From Alphaproteobacteria bacterium (GTDB lineage Bacteria; Pseudomonadota; Alphaproteobacteria; Rickettsiales; UBA1997), in assembly GCA_016869695.1 (NCBI GenBank), contig VGDN01000065.1:1-6433 (forward strand): a stretch of 6,433 nucleotides of DNA. The letters run 5' to 3'. Both the position numbers and the translations under genes were made by a program. How positions within the stretch are numbered: the first letter of the stretch is position 1; every line of letters begins with the position of its first letter. Positions 1 through 5,847 of the stretch are shown in pieces. The notes beneath the pieces are model-generated. The model had not been told where the DNA came from and made no database searches. It saw nothing but the letters and a program-made list of their open reading frames with translations.

Positions 1-1098
1 CTCAAAGCGGAAGTCAGAGAAAATCCTGATAACATCAAGAAGGTTCATCAGCTGCGGCTGGCCGTGATTTAGCGCCAACATGTTGACACTGAAATTGCAC
101 TGTAACTCAGTAAAGCTGTAGAGCTGATTGATAATTACCTCTTCCATCGCATCGCGGCGCAGCTCAATGACCACACGGATTCCGTCGCGATCTGATTCGT
201 CGCGTAAATCAGTAATGCCTTCGATTTTTTTCTCTTTTACGAGCTCAGCAATTTTCTCTACAAGCTTGGCTTTGTTAACCTGGTAAGGTATTTCAGTGAT
301 GATGATCGCAACCTTGCCTCCAGTTTTTTTCTCGATCTTATGCTTACCGCGCATCACGACGGAGCCACGTCCGGTGCGAGCTGCAGAGTCATGACCATTA
401 CGTCCCAAGATGATGCCACCAGTCGGGAAGTCAGGTCCCGGAACAATTTTGATGATGTCCTCAATGCTGATTTCGTTGTTGTCGATGTAAGCCAGACAAG
501 CATCAATCACCTCGCCTAGATTGTGCGGAGGGATGTTAGTGGCCATACCTACAGCGATCCCACCAGAACCATTGACTAAAAGATTAGGAAAGCGCGACGG
601 CAAAACCTTCGGCTCCTTCTCGTTGCCGTCATAATTCGGAACAAAATCGACCGTGTCCTTATCAAGGTCGTCAAGCATGGTGTGGGAAATTTTTTCGAGG
701 CGCGACTCAGTGTAACGCATGGCCGCAGGCGGGTCATCATCAATCGAACCGAAGTTACCCTGCCCGTCAATCAATGGTACACGCATCGAGAAATCTTGTG
801 CCATGCGCACTAGAGATTCATAGATTGGCGCATCACCATGTGGGTGATATTTACCCATCACTTCCCCGACGATTCTTGCCGATTTTTTGAATGGTTTGTT
901 GTAGTCGTAAGAGCCTTCATACATCGCAAAAAGGATGCGGCGATGCACTGGTTTCAGGCCATCACAAGCATCTGGAATCGCCCGCGCCACAATCACGCTC
1001 ATCGCGTAATCGAGGTAGGATTTCTTCATTTCAGTAACGAGTGAAACCGGCTGTACATCTTTGCTCACGACAAGAGGAGCTGTGTTTTGATTGGTCAT
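1..1098 (-). CDS. gyrA: DNA gyrase subunit A, N-terminal part (cut by window edge)
   Basis: This is the breakage-reunion subunit of the type II topoisomerase that introduces negative supercoils; it works as an A2B2 complex with GyrB. The 366 codons visible cover the winged-helix/tower region. They include [19 protein letters not shown] near the N-terminus (from residue 24), the helix around [19 protein letters not shown], and the catalytic tyrosine in AAMRYTE, Tyr129 from its codon at 712-714. [15 protein letters not shown] precedes that tyrosine as in GyrA rather than ParC. The C-terminal beta-pinwheel lies beyond position 1. The start at 1096-1098 gives the usual short N-terminal tail before the conserved block; no convincing Shine-Dalgarno sequence precedes it. 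It lies 53 bp downstream of lepA on the same strand with no obvious terminator between, so cotranscription is possible. Residues 90, 91 and 94 are unusual (see findings). GyrA identity is very secure. Confidence 0.97.
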   Translation of the reverse strand, partial: MTNQNTAPLVVSKDVQPVSLVTEMKKSYLDYAMSVIVARAIPDACDGLKPVHRRILFAMYEGSYDYNKPFKKSARIVGEVMGKYHPHGDAPIYESLVRMAQDFSMRVPLIDGQGNFGSIDDDPPAAMRYTESRLEKISHTMLDDLDKDTVDFVPNYDGNEKEPKVLPSRFPNLLVNGSGGIAVGMATNIPPHNLGEVIDACLAYIDNNEISIEDIIKIVPGPDFPTGGIILGRNGHDSAARTGRGSVVMRGKHKIEKKTGGKVAIIITEIPYQVNKAKLVEKIAELVKEKKIEGITDLRDESDRDGIRVVIELRRDAMEEVIINQLYSFTELQCNFSVNMLALNHGQPQLMNLLDVIRIFSDFRFE

Positions 1099-1151
1099 GT
1101 TCTGGAAATTTTTTAAGGGGAAAAACTGCTGCGCAATCTAGAGCATCAAAG

Positions 1152-2957
1152 TTATTCGTCTAGTTTTAACGCCGCTAAAAACGCGCTTTGCGGAATTTCT
1201 ACATTGCCGATTTCACGCATTTTTTTCTTACCCTTCTTCTGCTTGTCGAGTAGTTTGCGTTTGCGAGTGATGTCACCGCCATAACACTTTGCAGTAACGT
1301 CTTTACGCATCGCCGATACAGTTTCGCGTGCCACAATTTTGCCGCCGATGGCTGCCTGGATTGCGATGGCAAACATTTGCCGTGGAATTAGGTCTTTCAG
1401 TTTTGTACAGATTTTTCGGCCACGAGTTTCGGCGTGAGTTTTGTGCGTGATGAAGGAAAGCGCATCAACCGGATCGCCATTGACCATGATTGTTAGCTTC
1501 ACCAACTGACTTTCTTCGTAGCCATCCATCTGCCAATCAAAGCTGGCATAGCCGCGCGAGCAGGACTTCAAGCGGTCATAAAAATCATAAACGATTTCGT
1601 TGAGTGGCAGGCGGTAGATCAGCATCGCACGATCGCCGACATAGCTGAGTTCTTTTTGAATACCGCGTTTTTGCGTGCAGAGATCAAGCACCGCGCCGAG
1701 ATATGCGTCTGGTGTCAAGATAGTCGCTTTGATCCACGGCTCTTCCATTTTTTCGATTTGCGTTGGATCAGGCATTTCCGCCGGCGAATGGATTTCACGA
1801 ATCTCACCTGCGGGATAACGCATGTGTATTTTATAGATTACAGATGGTGCGGTGGTAATCAGATCAAGATCAAACTCTCGCTCTAAGCGCTCTTGTACGA
1901 TTTCGAGATGCAGCAATCCGAGAAATCCGCAGCGAAAGCCGTAGCCCAACGCCGACGAGGTTTCGGTCTCATATTCAAAACTCGCGTCGTTGAGATGTAA
2001 CTTCGCCAAAGCATCGCGGAATTTTTCAAAATCAGAAGCATCAATTGGATAAATTCCGCAGAAAACTACCGGCTGATTTTGTTTAAATCCCGGCAACGGA
2101 GTTGTGTTTTCGTTGTTTGACAAAACTAACGTGTCACCAACTCGACAATCCGCGACTTGTTTAATTTGCGCATTAATGAAACCAACTTCACCCGCTTTTA
2201 AATCTTCGCAGAAAACTTTTTTCGGCGTAAAAAATCCGACCGAATCAACTTGGTAAGTCGCATTCGCCGCGAGCATTTTTATTTTTTGTCCTTTCTTGAG
2301 CGTGCCGTCAATCACGCGCGCGAGAATGATTACGCCGAGATATTGGTCGTACCAACTGTCGATCAAAAGCGCCTTGAAATCGCCATTTGGATTTCCTTTT
2401 GGCGCTGGAAGTTTTTTTACAACTGCTTCGAGCGTGTCATGAATTCCCACGCCAGTCTTGGCTGAAACGAGAATTGCTTCCGAAGCATCAATGCCGATTA
2501 CCTCTTCAATTTGTTTTTTTACTGACTCTGGATCAGACGCCGGAAGATCAATTTTATTCAACACCGGCACGATCTCGTGGTTGTTGTCAATCGCTTGGTA
2601 AACATTTGCCAGCGTTTGCGCTTCCACACCTTGCGTTGAATCCACAACCAAAATCGAACCCTCACACGCCGCCAAACAACGACTCACTTCGTAACCAAAA
2701 TCGACGTGACCTGGCGTGTCCATTAGGTTCAACATGTAAGTCTGCCCGTCATCCGCCTTGTAAGAAAGACGCACAGTTTGTGCTTTAATCGTGATTCCGC
2801 GCTCCTTCTCGATATCCATCGAATCAAGAATCTGCGAGGTCATCTCCCGCTCCTCAATCGCACCACATTCCTGAATCAAGCGGTCGGAAAGAGTAGATTT
2901 ACCGTGGTCGATATGGGCAACAATTGAGAAGTTACGAATGTGAGAAAGATCAGTCAT
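1152..2957 (-). CDS. lepA: Elongation factor 4 / LepA, ribosome-associated translational GTPase
   Basis: LepA (EF4) is a ribosome-binding GTPase related to EF-G, implicated in back-translocation, initiation or 30S maturation. The 601 residues match the usual family length of about 600. The G domain shows AHIDHGKS (14-21), the switch region ERGITIKAQ (52-60), DTPGH (80-84) and NKID (134-137). The middle is domain II and an EF-G domain III-like part ([22 protein letters not shown]). The domain V-like part has [13 protein letters not shown]. The LepA-specific C-terminal domain ends with [13 protein letters not shown] and [13 protein letters not shown]. The start at 2955-2957 sits two residues before the conserved [17 protein letters not shown] region. 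The ATG is the last unit of a heptad array and has no Shine-Dalgarno sequence upstream. It is divergent from hisS and followed by gyrA on the same strand. The sequence recalls rickettsial and other alphaproteobacterial LepA. No truncation or missing motif is seen. Confidence 0.98.
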   Translation of the reverse strand: MTDLSHIRNFSIVAHIDHGKSTLSDRLIQECGAIEEREMTSQILDSMDIEKERGITIKAQTVRLSYKADDGQTYMLNLMDTPGHVDFGYEVSRCLAACEGSILVVDSTQGVEAQTLANVYQAIDNNHEIVPVLNKIDLPASDPESVKKQIEEVIGIDASEAILVSAKTGVGIHDTLEAVVKKLPAPKGNPNGDFKALLIDSWYDQYLGVIILARVIDGTLKKGQKIKMLAANATYQVDSVGFFTPKKVFCEDLKAGEVGFINAQIKQVADCRVGDTLVLSNNENTTPLPGFKQNQPVVFCGIYPIDASDFEKFRDALAKLHLNDASFEYETETSSALGYGFRCGFLGLLHLEIVQERLEREFDLDLITTAPSVIYKIHMRYPAGEIREIHSPAEMPDPTQIEKMEEPWIKATILTPDAYLGAVLDLCTQKRGIQKELSYVGDRAMLIYRLPLNEIVYDFYDRLKSCSRGYASFDWQMDGYEESQLVKLTIMVNGDPVDALSFITHKTHAETRGRKICTKLKDLIPRQMFAIAIQAAIGGKIVARETVSAMRKDVTAKCYGGDITRKRKLLDKQKKGKKKMREIGNVEIPQSAFLAALKLDE

Positions 2958-2982
2958 TTAACATTTACCATTTAGCATTTTA
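2955..2982 (-). repeat. Heptanucleotide array leading into lepA
   Basis: Read on the minus strand, four consecutive 7-nt units end at the lepA start codon: TAAAATG, CTAAATG, GTAAATG, TTAAATG. The first is imperfect and the other three fit N-TAAATG. The ATG of the last unit is the lepA initiator. The three upstream ATGs open mini-ORFs in all three frames. That at -21 reads MLNGKC and stops with TAA directly before the lepA ATG. That at -14 stops with a TGA overlapping the ATG. That at -7 stops at +6 to +8. All of this is read directly from the bases; any regulatory role is inference. Confidence 0.9.
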
Positions 2983-3045
2983 TGATTGGAGATGTGCAGA
3001 TACTGCGTGCAGCAAATGTTAAATGGTAAATGGTAAATGTTAAAT
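2956..3045. repeat. Inverted repeat spanning the lepA/hisS divergent spacer
   Basis: Arms 2956-2982 and 3019-3045 are reverse complements over 27 positions with two mismatches (2975/3026 and 2981/3020). The outer 19 bp (2956-2974 with 3027-3045) are perfect. The central 36 nt are unpaired. Within the centre, GTGCAG occurs twice (2994-2999, 3007-3012) and GCAG-ATA-CTGC (2996-3006) could form a very short hairpin. The arms are the two heptad arrays in opposite orientation, so low complexity contributes to the pairing. No terminator role is suggested because no T-run follows either arm. Confidence 0.88.
2958..2986 (+). promoter_or_regulatory. Predicted sigma-70-type promoter for hisS
   Basis: A -35 hexamer TTAACA (2958-2963, 5 of 6 to TTGACA) and a -10 hexamer TATGAT (2981-2986, 5 of 6 to TATAAT) are separated by exactly 17 nt. 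The predicted transcription start near 2993 would give hisS a leader of about 44 nt. That leader contains the right-hand heptad array but not the left-hand one. The -35 box immediately follows the lepA start codon and lies within the left heptad array. No equally good promoter for lepA is visible: a -10-like TAAAAT on the minus strand (2977-2982) has no convincing -35. Confidence 0.6.
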
Positions 3046-3046
3046 T
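3012..3046 (+). repeat. Heptanucleotide array leading into hisS
   Basis: Units on the plus strand are GCAAATG (imperfect, 3012-3018), TTAAATG (3019-3025), GTAAATG (3026-3032) and GTAAATG (3033-3039), followed by a decayed TTAAATT (3040-3046) inside the coding region. The ATG of the last perfect unit (3037-3039) is the hisS initiator. The ATG at 3016 opens MLNGKW and stops with TAA at 3034-3036, directly abutting the hisS start. The ATG at 3023 stops at 3041-3043. The ATG at 3030 runs 24 codons into hisS before a TAG at 3102-3104. Confidence 0.9.
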
Positions 3047-4302
3047 CCCTTCACAAACTCCAACCTGTTCGAGGCACGAAAGACCTGTTTGCCGAGGAGA
3101 TTAGAATTTTTAATCACATCATTTCAGTCGCAAAAAAGCGTTCGCAGAATTTTGGTTTTGAAGAATTACAAACGCCGATTTTTGAATTTAGCGAAGTGTT
3201 TGAACGCAATCTGGGCGAGACTTCCGACATCATCAGCAAAGAGGTTTACAAATTTCCTGATCGTGGCGACAACATGTTAACTCTACGCCCTGAATTCACA
3301 GCTGGAGTGATTCGTGCCCTTATTTCCAACGGCGAGTTACAACAAATTTTACCACGGAAATTTTTTTCTTACGGCCCCATTTTCCGCTACGACCGTCCAC
3401 AGAAAGGCCGCCAACGTCAGTTTCACCAAATCAATTTCGAAATTCTTGGCGAAGAAAATTTCTTTTGTGATGTTGAGATGATCTTGCTTGCGACCTCGAT
3501 CCTAAAAGATTTGGGCGTGCTCGATAAAACCACTCTTGAGATTAACTCGCTTGGCTGCATCGAAACAAAAACAAACTACGAGCGGGCGCTGCACGAATAT
3601 TTTACTAAACTTAGAGGTGAGCTTTCCGCCGATTCGCAAACTCGTCTCGAGAAAAATCCGCTACGCATCCTTGACTCCAAAGATCAGCAGGACATCGAGC
3701 TGCTAGCCGACGCCCCAAAAATTTCTGACTTTTTTTCCACAGAAGCAAAAGCGCGCTTCGACGCAATTCTGGATTTATTAACCAAGCTAAACGTCAAACA
3801 CCACATCAATCAAAGGTTGGTGCGTGGTTTGGATTATTACACCTCAACCGTTTTCGAATTCACAATGAGTCACGAAGGTGCGCAAAATGCGGTGTTAGCT
3901 GGTGGTCGTTATGACGGTCTAGTAGAAAAAATGTCCGGCAAAGCGATGCCAGCGATTGGCTTTGCTGCTGGGATCGAGCGCTTAATGTTATTAACCAAAT
4001 TCGAGTCAGAAAGAACACGCCCAATCTCCATAAACTATATCTCAGAGAAGGAAAAGATTATGGCATTTGAGATCGCACAAACGCTTCGTAATGCTGGATT
4101 CGCAACTGATTTTGTTTTTGAAGGAAACTTTAAAAAACAAATGAAACGCGCCTCACAAAATAACTCTCGTTTCGTGGTAATCTTGGGAGAAGAAGAAATA
4201 AAAAATGGCGAAATTGTGGTTAAGGATTTTGACAACGGAACTGAGCAAAAAGTTAAACAAAAACTACTGGTCGCATATTTGAGTGGAAAAGCATCGAACT
4301 AA
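3037..4302 (+). CDS. hisS: Histidine-tRNA ligase (class II aminoacyl-tRNA synthetase)
   Basis: This enzyme charges tRNA-His with histidine using ATP in the cytoplasm. The 421 residues are a normal length. In order are KLQPVRGTKDL (7-17), the motif 1 region with GETSDIISKEVYKF (60-73) and LRPEFTAG (83-90), motif 2 FRYDRPQKGRQRQFHQ (116-131), the histidine-binding LVRGLDYY (261-268) with Arg263, AGGRYDGL (288-295), and motif 3 AIGFAAGIERL (306-316). The anticodon-binding domain runs from about 330 to the end. The start at 3037 is forced: the only upstream in-frame ATG (3016) is closed by TAA at 3034. No Shine-Dalgarno sequence is visible; the start codon lies in a heptad repeat. It is divergent from lepA and convergent with tRNA-Asn, 37 bp away, with no terminator seen after hisS. 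The motif 2 loop is the canonical bacterial type. Confidence 0.98.
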   Translation: MLNSLHKLQPVRGTKDLFAEEIRIFNHIISVAKKRSQNFGFEELQTPIFEFSEVFERNLGETSDIISKEVYKFPDRGDNMLTLRPEFTAGVIRALISNGELQQILPRKFFSYGPIFRYDRPQKGRQRQFHQINFEILGEENFFCDVEMILLATSILKDLGVLDKTTLEINSLGCIETKTNYERALHEYFTKLRGELSADSQTRLEKNPLRILDSKDQQDIELLADAPKISDFFSTEAKARFDAILDLLTKLNVKHHINQRLVRGLDYYTSTVFEFTMSHEGAQNAVLAGGRYDGLVEKMSGKAMPAIGFAAGIERLMLLTKFESERTRPISINYISEKEKIMAFEIAQTLRNAGFATDFVFEGNFKKQMKRASQNNSRFVVILGEEEIKNGEIVVKDFDNGTEQKVKQKLLVAYLSGKASN

Positions 4303-4318
4303 ATAGCTCACATCCATT

Positions 4319-4340
4319 CTTATTCTTGTCTTATTCTTGT
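4319..4340. repeat. Perfect 11-bp tandem duplication abutting tRNA-Asn 3' end
   Basis: CTTATTCTTGT is present at 4319-4329 and again at 4330-4340. The second copy ends on the base complementary to the terminal A of the tRNA CCA. The copies fill most of the 37-bp gap between the hisS stop codon and the tRNA. This is probably a replication-slippage duplication. On the tRNA strand it reads as an AAGAATAAG-type trailer with no hairpin or T-run. Confidence 0.85.
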
Positions 4341-4414
4341 GGCTCCTCGGGAAGGGATCGAACCTCCGACCAATTGGTTAACAGCCAACTGCTCTACCGC
4401 TGAGCTACCGAGGA
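4340..4414 (-). tRNA. tRNA-Asn, anticodon GTT, CCA encoded
   Basis: The 75-nt gene folds as a full cloverleaf. The acceptor stem is TCCTCGG/CCGAGGA (7 bp), with TA at positions 8-9. The D arm is GCTC-AGCGGTA-GAGC and the anticodon arm GTTGG-CTGTTAA-CCAAT. The anticodon is GTT, and one G-T pair closes the outer end of its stem. The variable loop is TGGTC. The T arm is GGAGG-TTCGATC-CCTTC with one G-T pair. A discriminator G and a genomically encoded CCA follow. It decodes AAC and AAU. The sequence resembles bacterial tRNA-Asn closely, including the acceptor stem. It sits downstream of the yccA-like gene's terminator on the same strand, so it probably has its own promoter in the AT-rich 4415-4480 region, where I could not place hexamers convincingly. 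Confidence 0.97.
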
Positions 4415-4480
4415 ATATTCTTAAAATTTTTTAAATGAGGGTAGGCTAAATGAAGGGCGGCGCAAAGTAGAAATCGATTA

Positions 4481-4514
4481 AAACAAATCAACCCCGGCAA
4501 GCTGCCGGGGTTGA
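4481..4514 (-). terminator. Rho-independent terminator of the BI-1/YccA-like gene
   Basis: A perfect 12-bp stem (4488-4499 with 4503-4514, core CCCCGGC/GCCGGGG) closes a 3-nt loop. On the minus strand it is followed by TTTGTTTT. It starts 8 bp beyond the stop codon of the membrane-protein gene, so it should end that transcript before tRNA-Asn. On the plus strand no T-run follows, so it is one-directional. Confidence 0.9.
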
Positions 4515-4522
4515 GAGATTGC

Positions 4523-5245
4523 TTAGTTACGTCTGTCACCAAAAAGGTGTAAGAGCATCAAGAAGAGGTTAATGAAATCCATGTAGAGATTGAGCGCACC
4601 CATCACTGCAACCTTACTGATCGTGTCACCACCAGCACCAGCGAAGTGGTAATAAGATTGTTTAACGCGCTGAGTGTCATAGGCGGTGAGACCAATAAAC
4701 AAAAAGGTTCCGATCACTGAAAGAGCGAACTGCATTGCGGAACTCTGTAGAAAAATATTCACCAAAGAAGCGATGATCAAACCGAGCAGACCCATGATTA
4801 GAAAGGATCCTAAGCTGGTTAAGTCCTTCTTGGTTGTGTAACCATAATAGGCCATTCCACCAAAAACTGAGGCGGTAATGAAGAAGGTACGTGCAATGCT
4901 GGTACCGGTGTAGACCACAAAAATTGTTGCAAGCGAAAGACCCATTAAGCCGGAATAAATCCACAAATAATTCTTTGCCTGCTGCGCAGAAATTCTTTGC
5001 AGCTTATGCGCAAAAAATATCACGAAACCAAGAGGGGCAAACATCACCACCCAGGCCAAAGGAGTTCCAAAAAACAACTGCATCAAAGCTGGCGAGCTAG
5101 AAACTAAGAAGGCTGTAGCGCCAGAAATGCACATGGCAATCGCCATGAAGTTGTAAACCTTAACCATGTAATCGCGTAGTGATGCGTCGTATGTCGTGCT
5201 ACGCGCAGCAACCGAAGCGAAGGAAGAAGTTTTATTGAAATCCAT
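4523..5245 (-). CDS. Bax inhibitor-1/YccA family inner-membrane protein
   Basis: This is a member of the BI-1/TMBIM superfamily, in which the Bacillus YetJ protein is a pH-sensitive calcium leak channel and E. coli YccA modulates FtsH proteolysis; the role of this copy is not known. The 240 residues carry a polar N-terminal 25-30 residues and about seven hydrophobic helices (roughly 33-51, 63-80, 92-112, 116-136, 147-166, 172-189, 213-235). Family marks are GGMAYYGYTTKKDL (129-142), GLTAYDTQ (185-192, Asp190 at the usual pore-gating aspartate position) and ALNLYMDFINLFLMLL (217-232). The start at 5243-5245 has a good Shine-Dalgarno sequence, AGAGAGG (5251-5257), about 5 nt upstream. The gene is monocistronic: a strong terminator follows and aroK diverges on the other side. 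Family assignment is firm, but a specific gene symbol would be a guess. Confidence 0.94.
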   Translation of the reverse strand: MDFNKTSSFASVAARSTTYDASLRDYMVKVYNFMAIAMCISGATAFLVSSSPALMQLFFGTPLAWVVMFAPLGFVIFFAHKLQRISAQQAKNYLWIYSGLMGLSLATIFVVYTGTSIARTFFITASVFGGMAYYGYTTKKDLTSLGSFLIMGLLGLIIASLVNIFLQSSAMQFALSVIGTFLFIGLTAYDTQRVKQSYYHFAGAGGDTISKVAVMGALNLYMDFINLFLMLLHLFGDRRN

Positions 5246-5250
5246 TGAGA

Positions 5251-5257
5251 CCTCTCT
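5251..5257 (-). promoter_or_regulatory. Shine-Dalgarno sequence of the BI-1/YccA-like gene
   Basis: On the minus strand AGAGAGG lies 5 nt before the ATG at 5243-5245. It fixes the start codon and shows that this genome does use Shine-Dalgarno initiation, unlike the leaders of lepA and hisS in this window. Confidence 0.75.
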
Positions 5258-5325
5258 GTATTTTGTTGATTAGGAAAAACGGATGCGCGTGTTTATTTTG
5301 ATAAATATCCTTTTCAAGAATTCAG

Positions 5326-5847
5326 ATGAAAAAAGTAATCGCGATCATTGGCCTGATGGGTGTCGGCAAGACAACTATTGGTTTAAAGCTTGCTAGAAAA
5401 CTCGGTTATTACTTTGTCGATTCAGACCGTGAAATTGAGGATCGCGAGCATAAAAGCATCGCTGAAATTTTTGCCCAAAATGGCGAAAAATATTTCCGTG
5501 AAATCGAAGAAAAAATAATCGAAGAGATTGTTTGGCGCGATGAAGAAATCGTCTTATCCATTGGCGGTGGCGGGTTCATGAGCTACAAAACTCGTCAAAT
5601 CTTAAAGGAAAAATCCGTCACCATCTGGCTTAAAGCGCCGATTGACGAGATTCTGCGTCGCGTCGGCAATAAAGAAAATCGTCCACTCTTAAATCAGAAA
5701 AACCGTCGAGATGTGTTGGAGGAATTAGTCACGAAACGTTATCCTATCTACGCTGAGGCCGACTTACATTTCGACAGCTCAATACTCAATCACGAAGTCT
5801 TAACCAAAAAAATCATTAAGGAAATTCATGAAAAAAATACGCGTTGA
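5326..5847 (+). CDS. aroK: Shikimate kinase
   Basis: This enzyme phosphorylates shikimate to shikimate 3-phosphate with ATP, the fifth step of the chorismate pathway. The 173 residues are the normal compact length with no fusion domain. Visible are the Walker A loop GLMGVGKT (9-16), the DSD motif (32-34, Asp34 for shikimate and metal), FREIE with Arg58 for shikimate binding, the glycine-rich GGGG (80-83), the lid arginine in RPLL (Arg119), and KRYPIYAEAD (137-146), in which Arg138 is at the conserved substrate-binding position. The start at 5326 puts the Walker A loop at the usual distance; no strong Shine-Dalgarno sequence is seen. The gene overlaps aroB by 20 bp, the arrangement common in proteobacteria, so the two are cotranscribed and probably translationally coupled. 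It could equally be labelled aroL, but the context favours aroK. Confidence 0.96.
   Translation: MKKVIAIIGLMGVGKTTIGLKLARKLGYYFVDSDREIEDREHKSIAEIFAQNGEKYFREIEEKIIEEIVWRDEEIVLSIGGGGFMSYKTRQILKEKSVTIWLKAPIDEILRRVGNKENRPLLNQKNRRDVLEELVTKRYPIYAEADLHFDSSILNHEVLTKKIIKEIHEKNTR
5818..5822 (+). promoter_or_regulatory. Shine-Dalgarno sequence of aroB inside the aroK 3' end
   Basis: AAGGA lies 5 nt before the aroB ATG at 5828-5830, within the last codons of aroK. It supports this ATG as the start and suggests that ribosomes finishing aroK help initiate aroB. Confidence 0.7.

Noticed and set aside
1099..1151. A terminator or promoter between lepA and gyrA
   Set aside because: Only a short run TTTTT on the minus strand is present, without a stable preceding hairpin; no clear promoter hexamers were found.
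2390..2788. Long open frame of 133 codons on the plus strand opposite lepA
   Set aside because: It lies entirely antisense to a strongly conserved lepA G domain, has low-complexity proline-rich composition, and no family resemblance; it is a shadow frame.
4340..4414. tRNA-Asn as an attachment site for an integrated element
   Set aside because: No integrase gene and no repeated tRNA 3' end are present in the window; the neighbours are ordinary core genes.
4415..4480. Promoter for tRNA-Asn in the AT-rich stretch with the palindrome TTAAAA-TT-TTTTAA (4421-4434)
   Set aside because: No -35/-10 pair with correct spacing matched well, and the palindrome is simple AT sequence.
4488..4514. The GC-rich hairpin considered as a terminator for hisS read-through on the plus strand or as a bidirectional terminator
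   Set aside because: On the plus strand the stem is followed by GAGATTGCTTAG, not a T-run; only the minus-strand side has TTTGTTTT.
5246..5325. Promoter hexamers in the spacer between the BI-1/YccA-like gene and aroK (plus TTGATT at 5266; minus TTGAAA-N16-TAAACA at 5290-5317)
   Set aside because: The plus -35 has no acceptable -10 at 16-18 nt, and the minus pair has a poor -10. The spacer must hold promoters, but the sequence alone does not place them.
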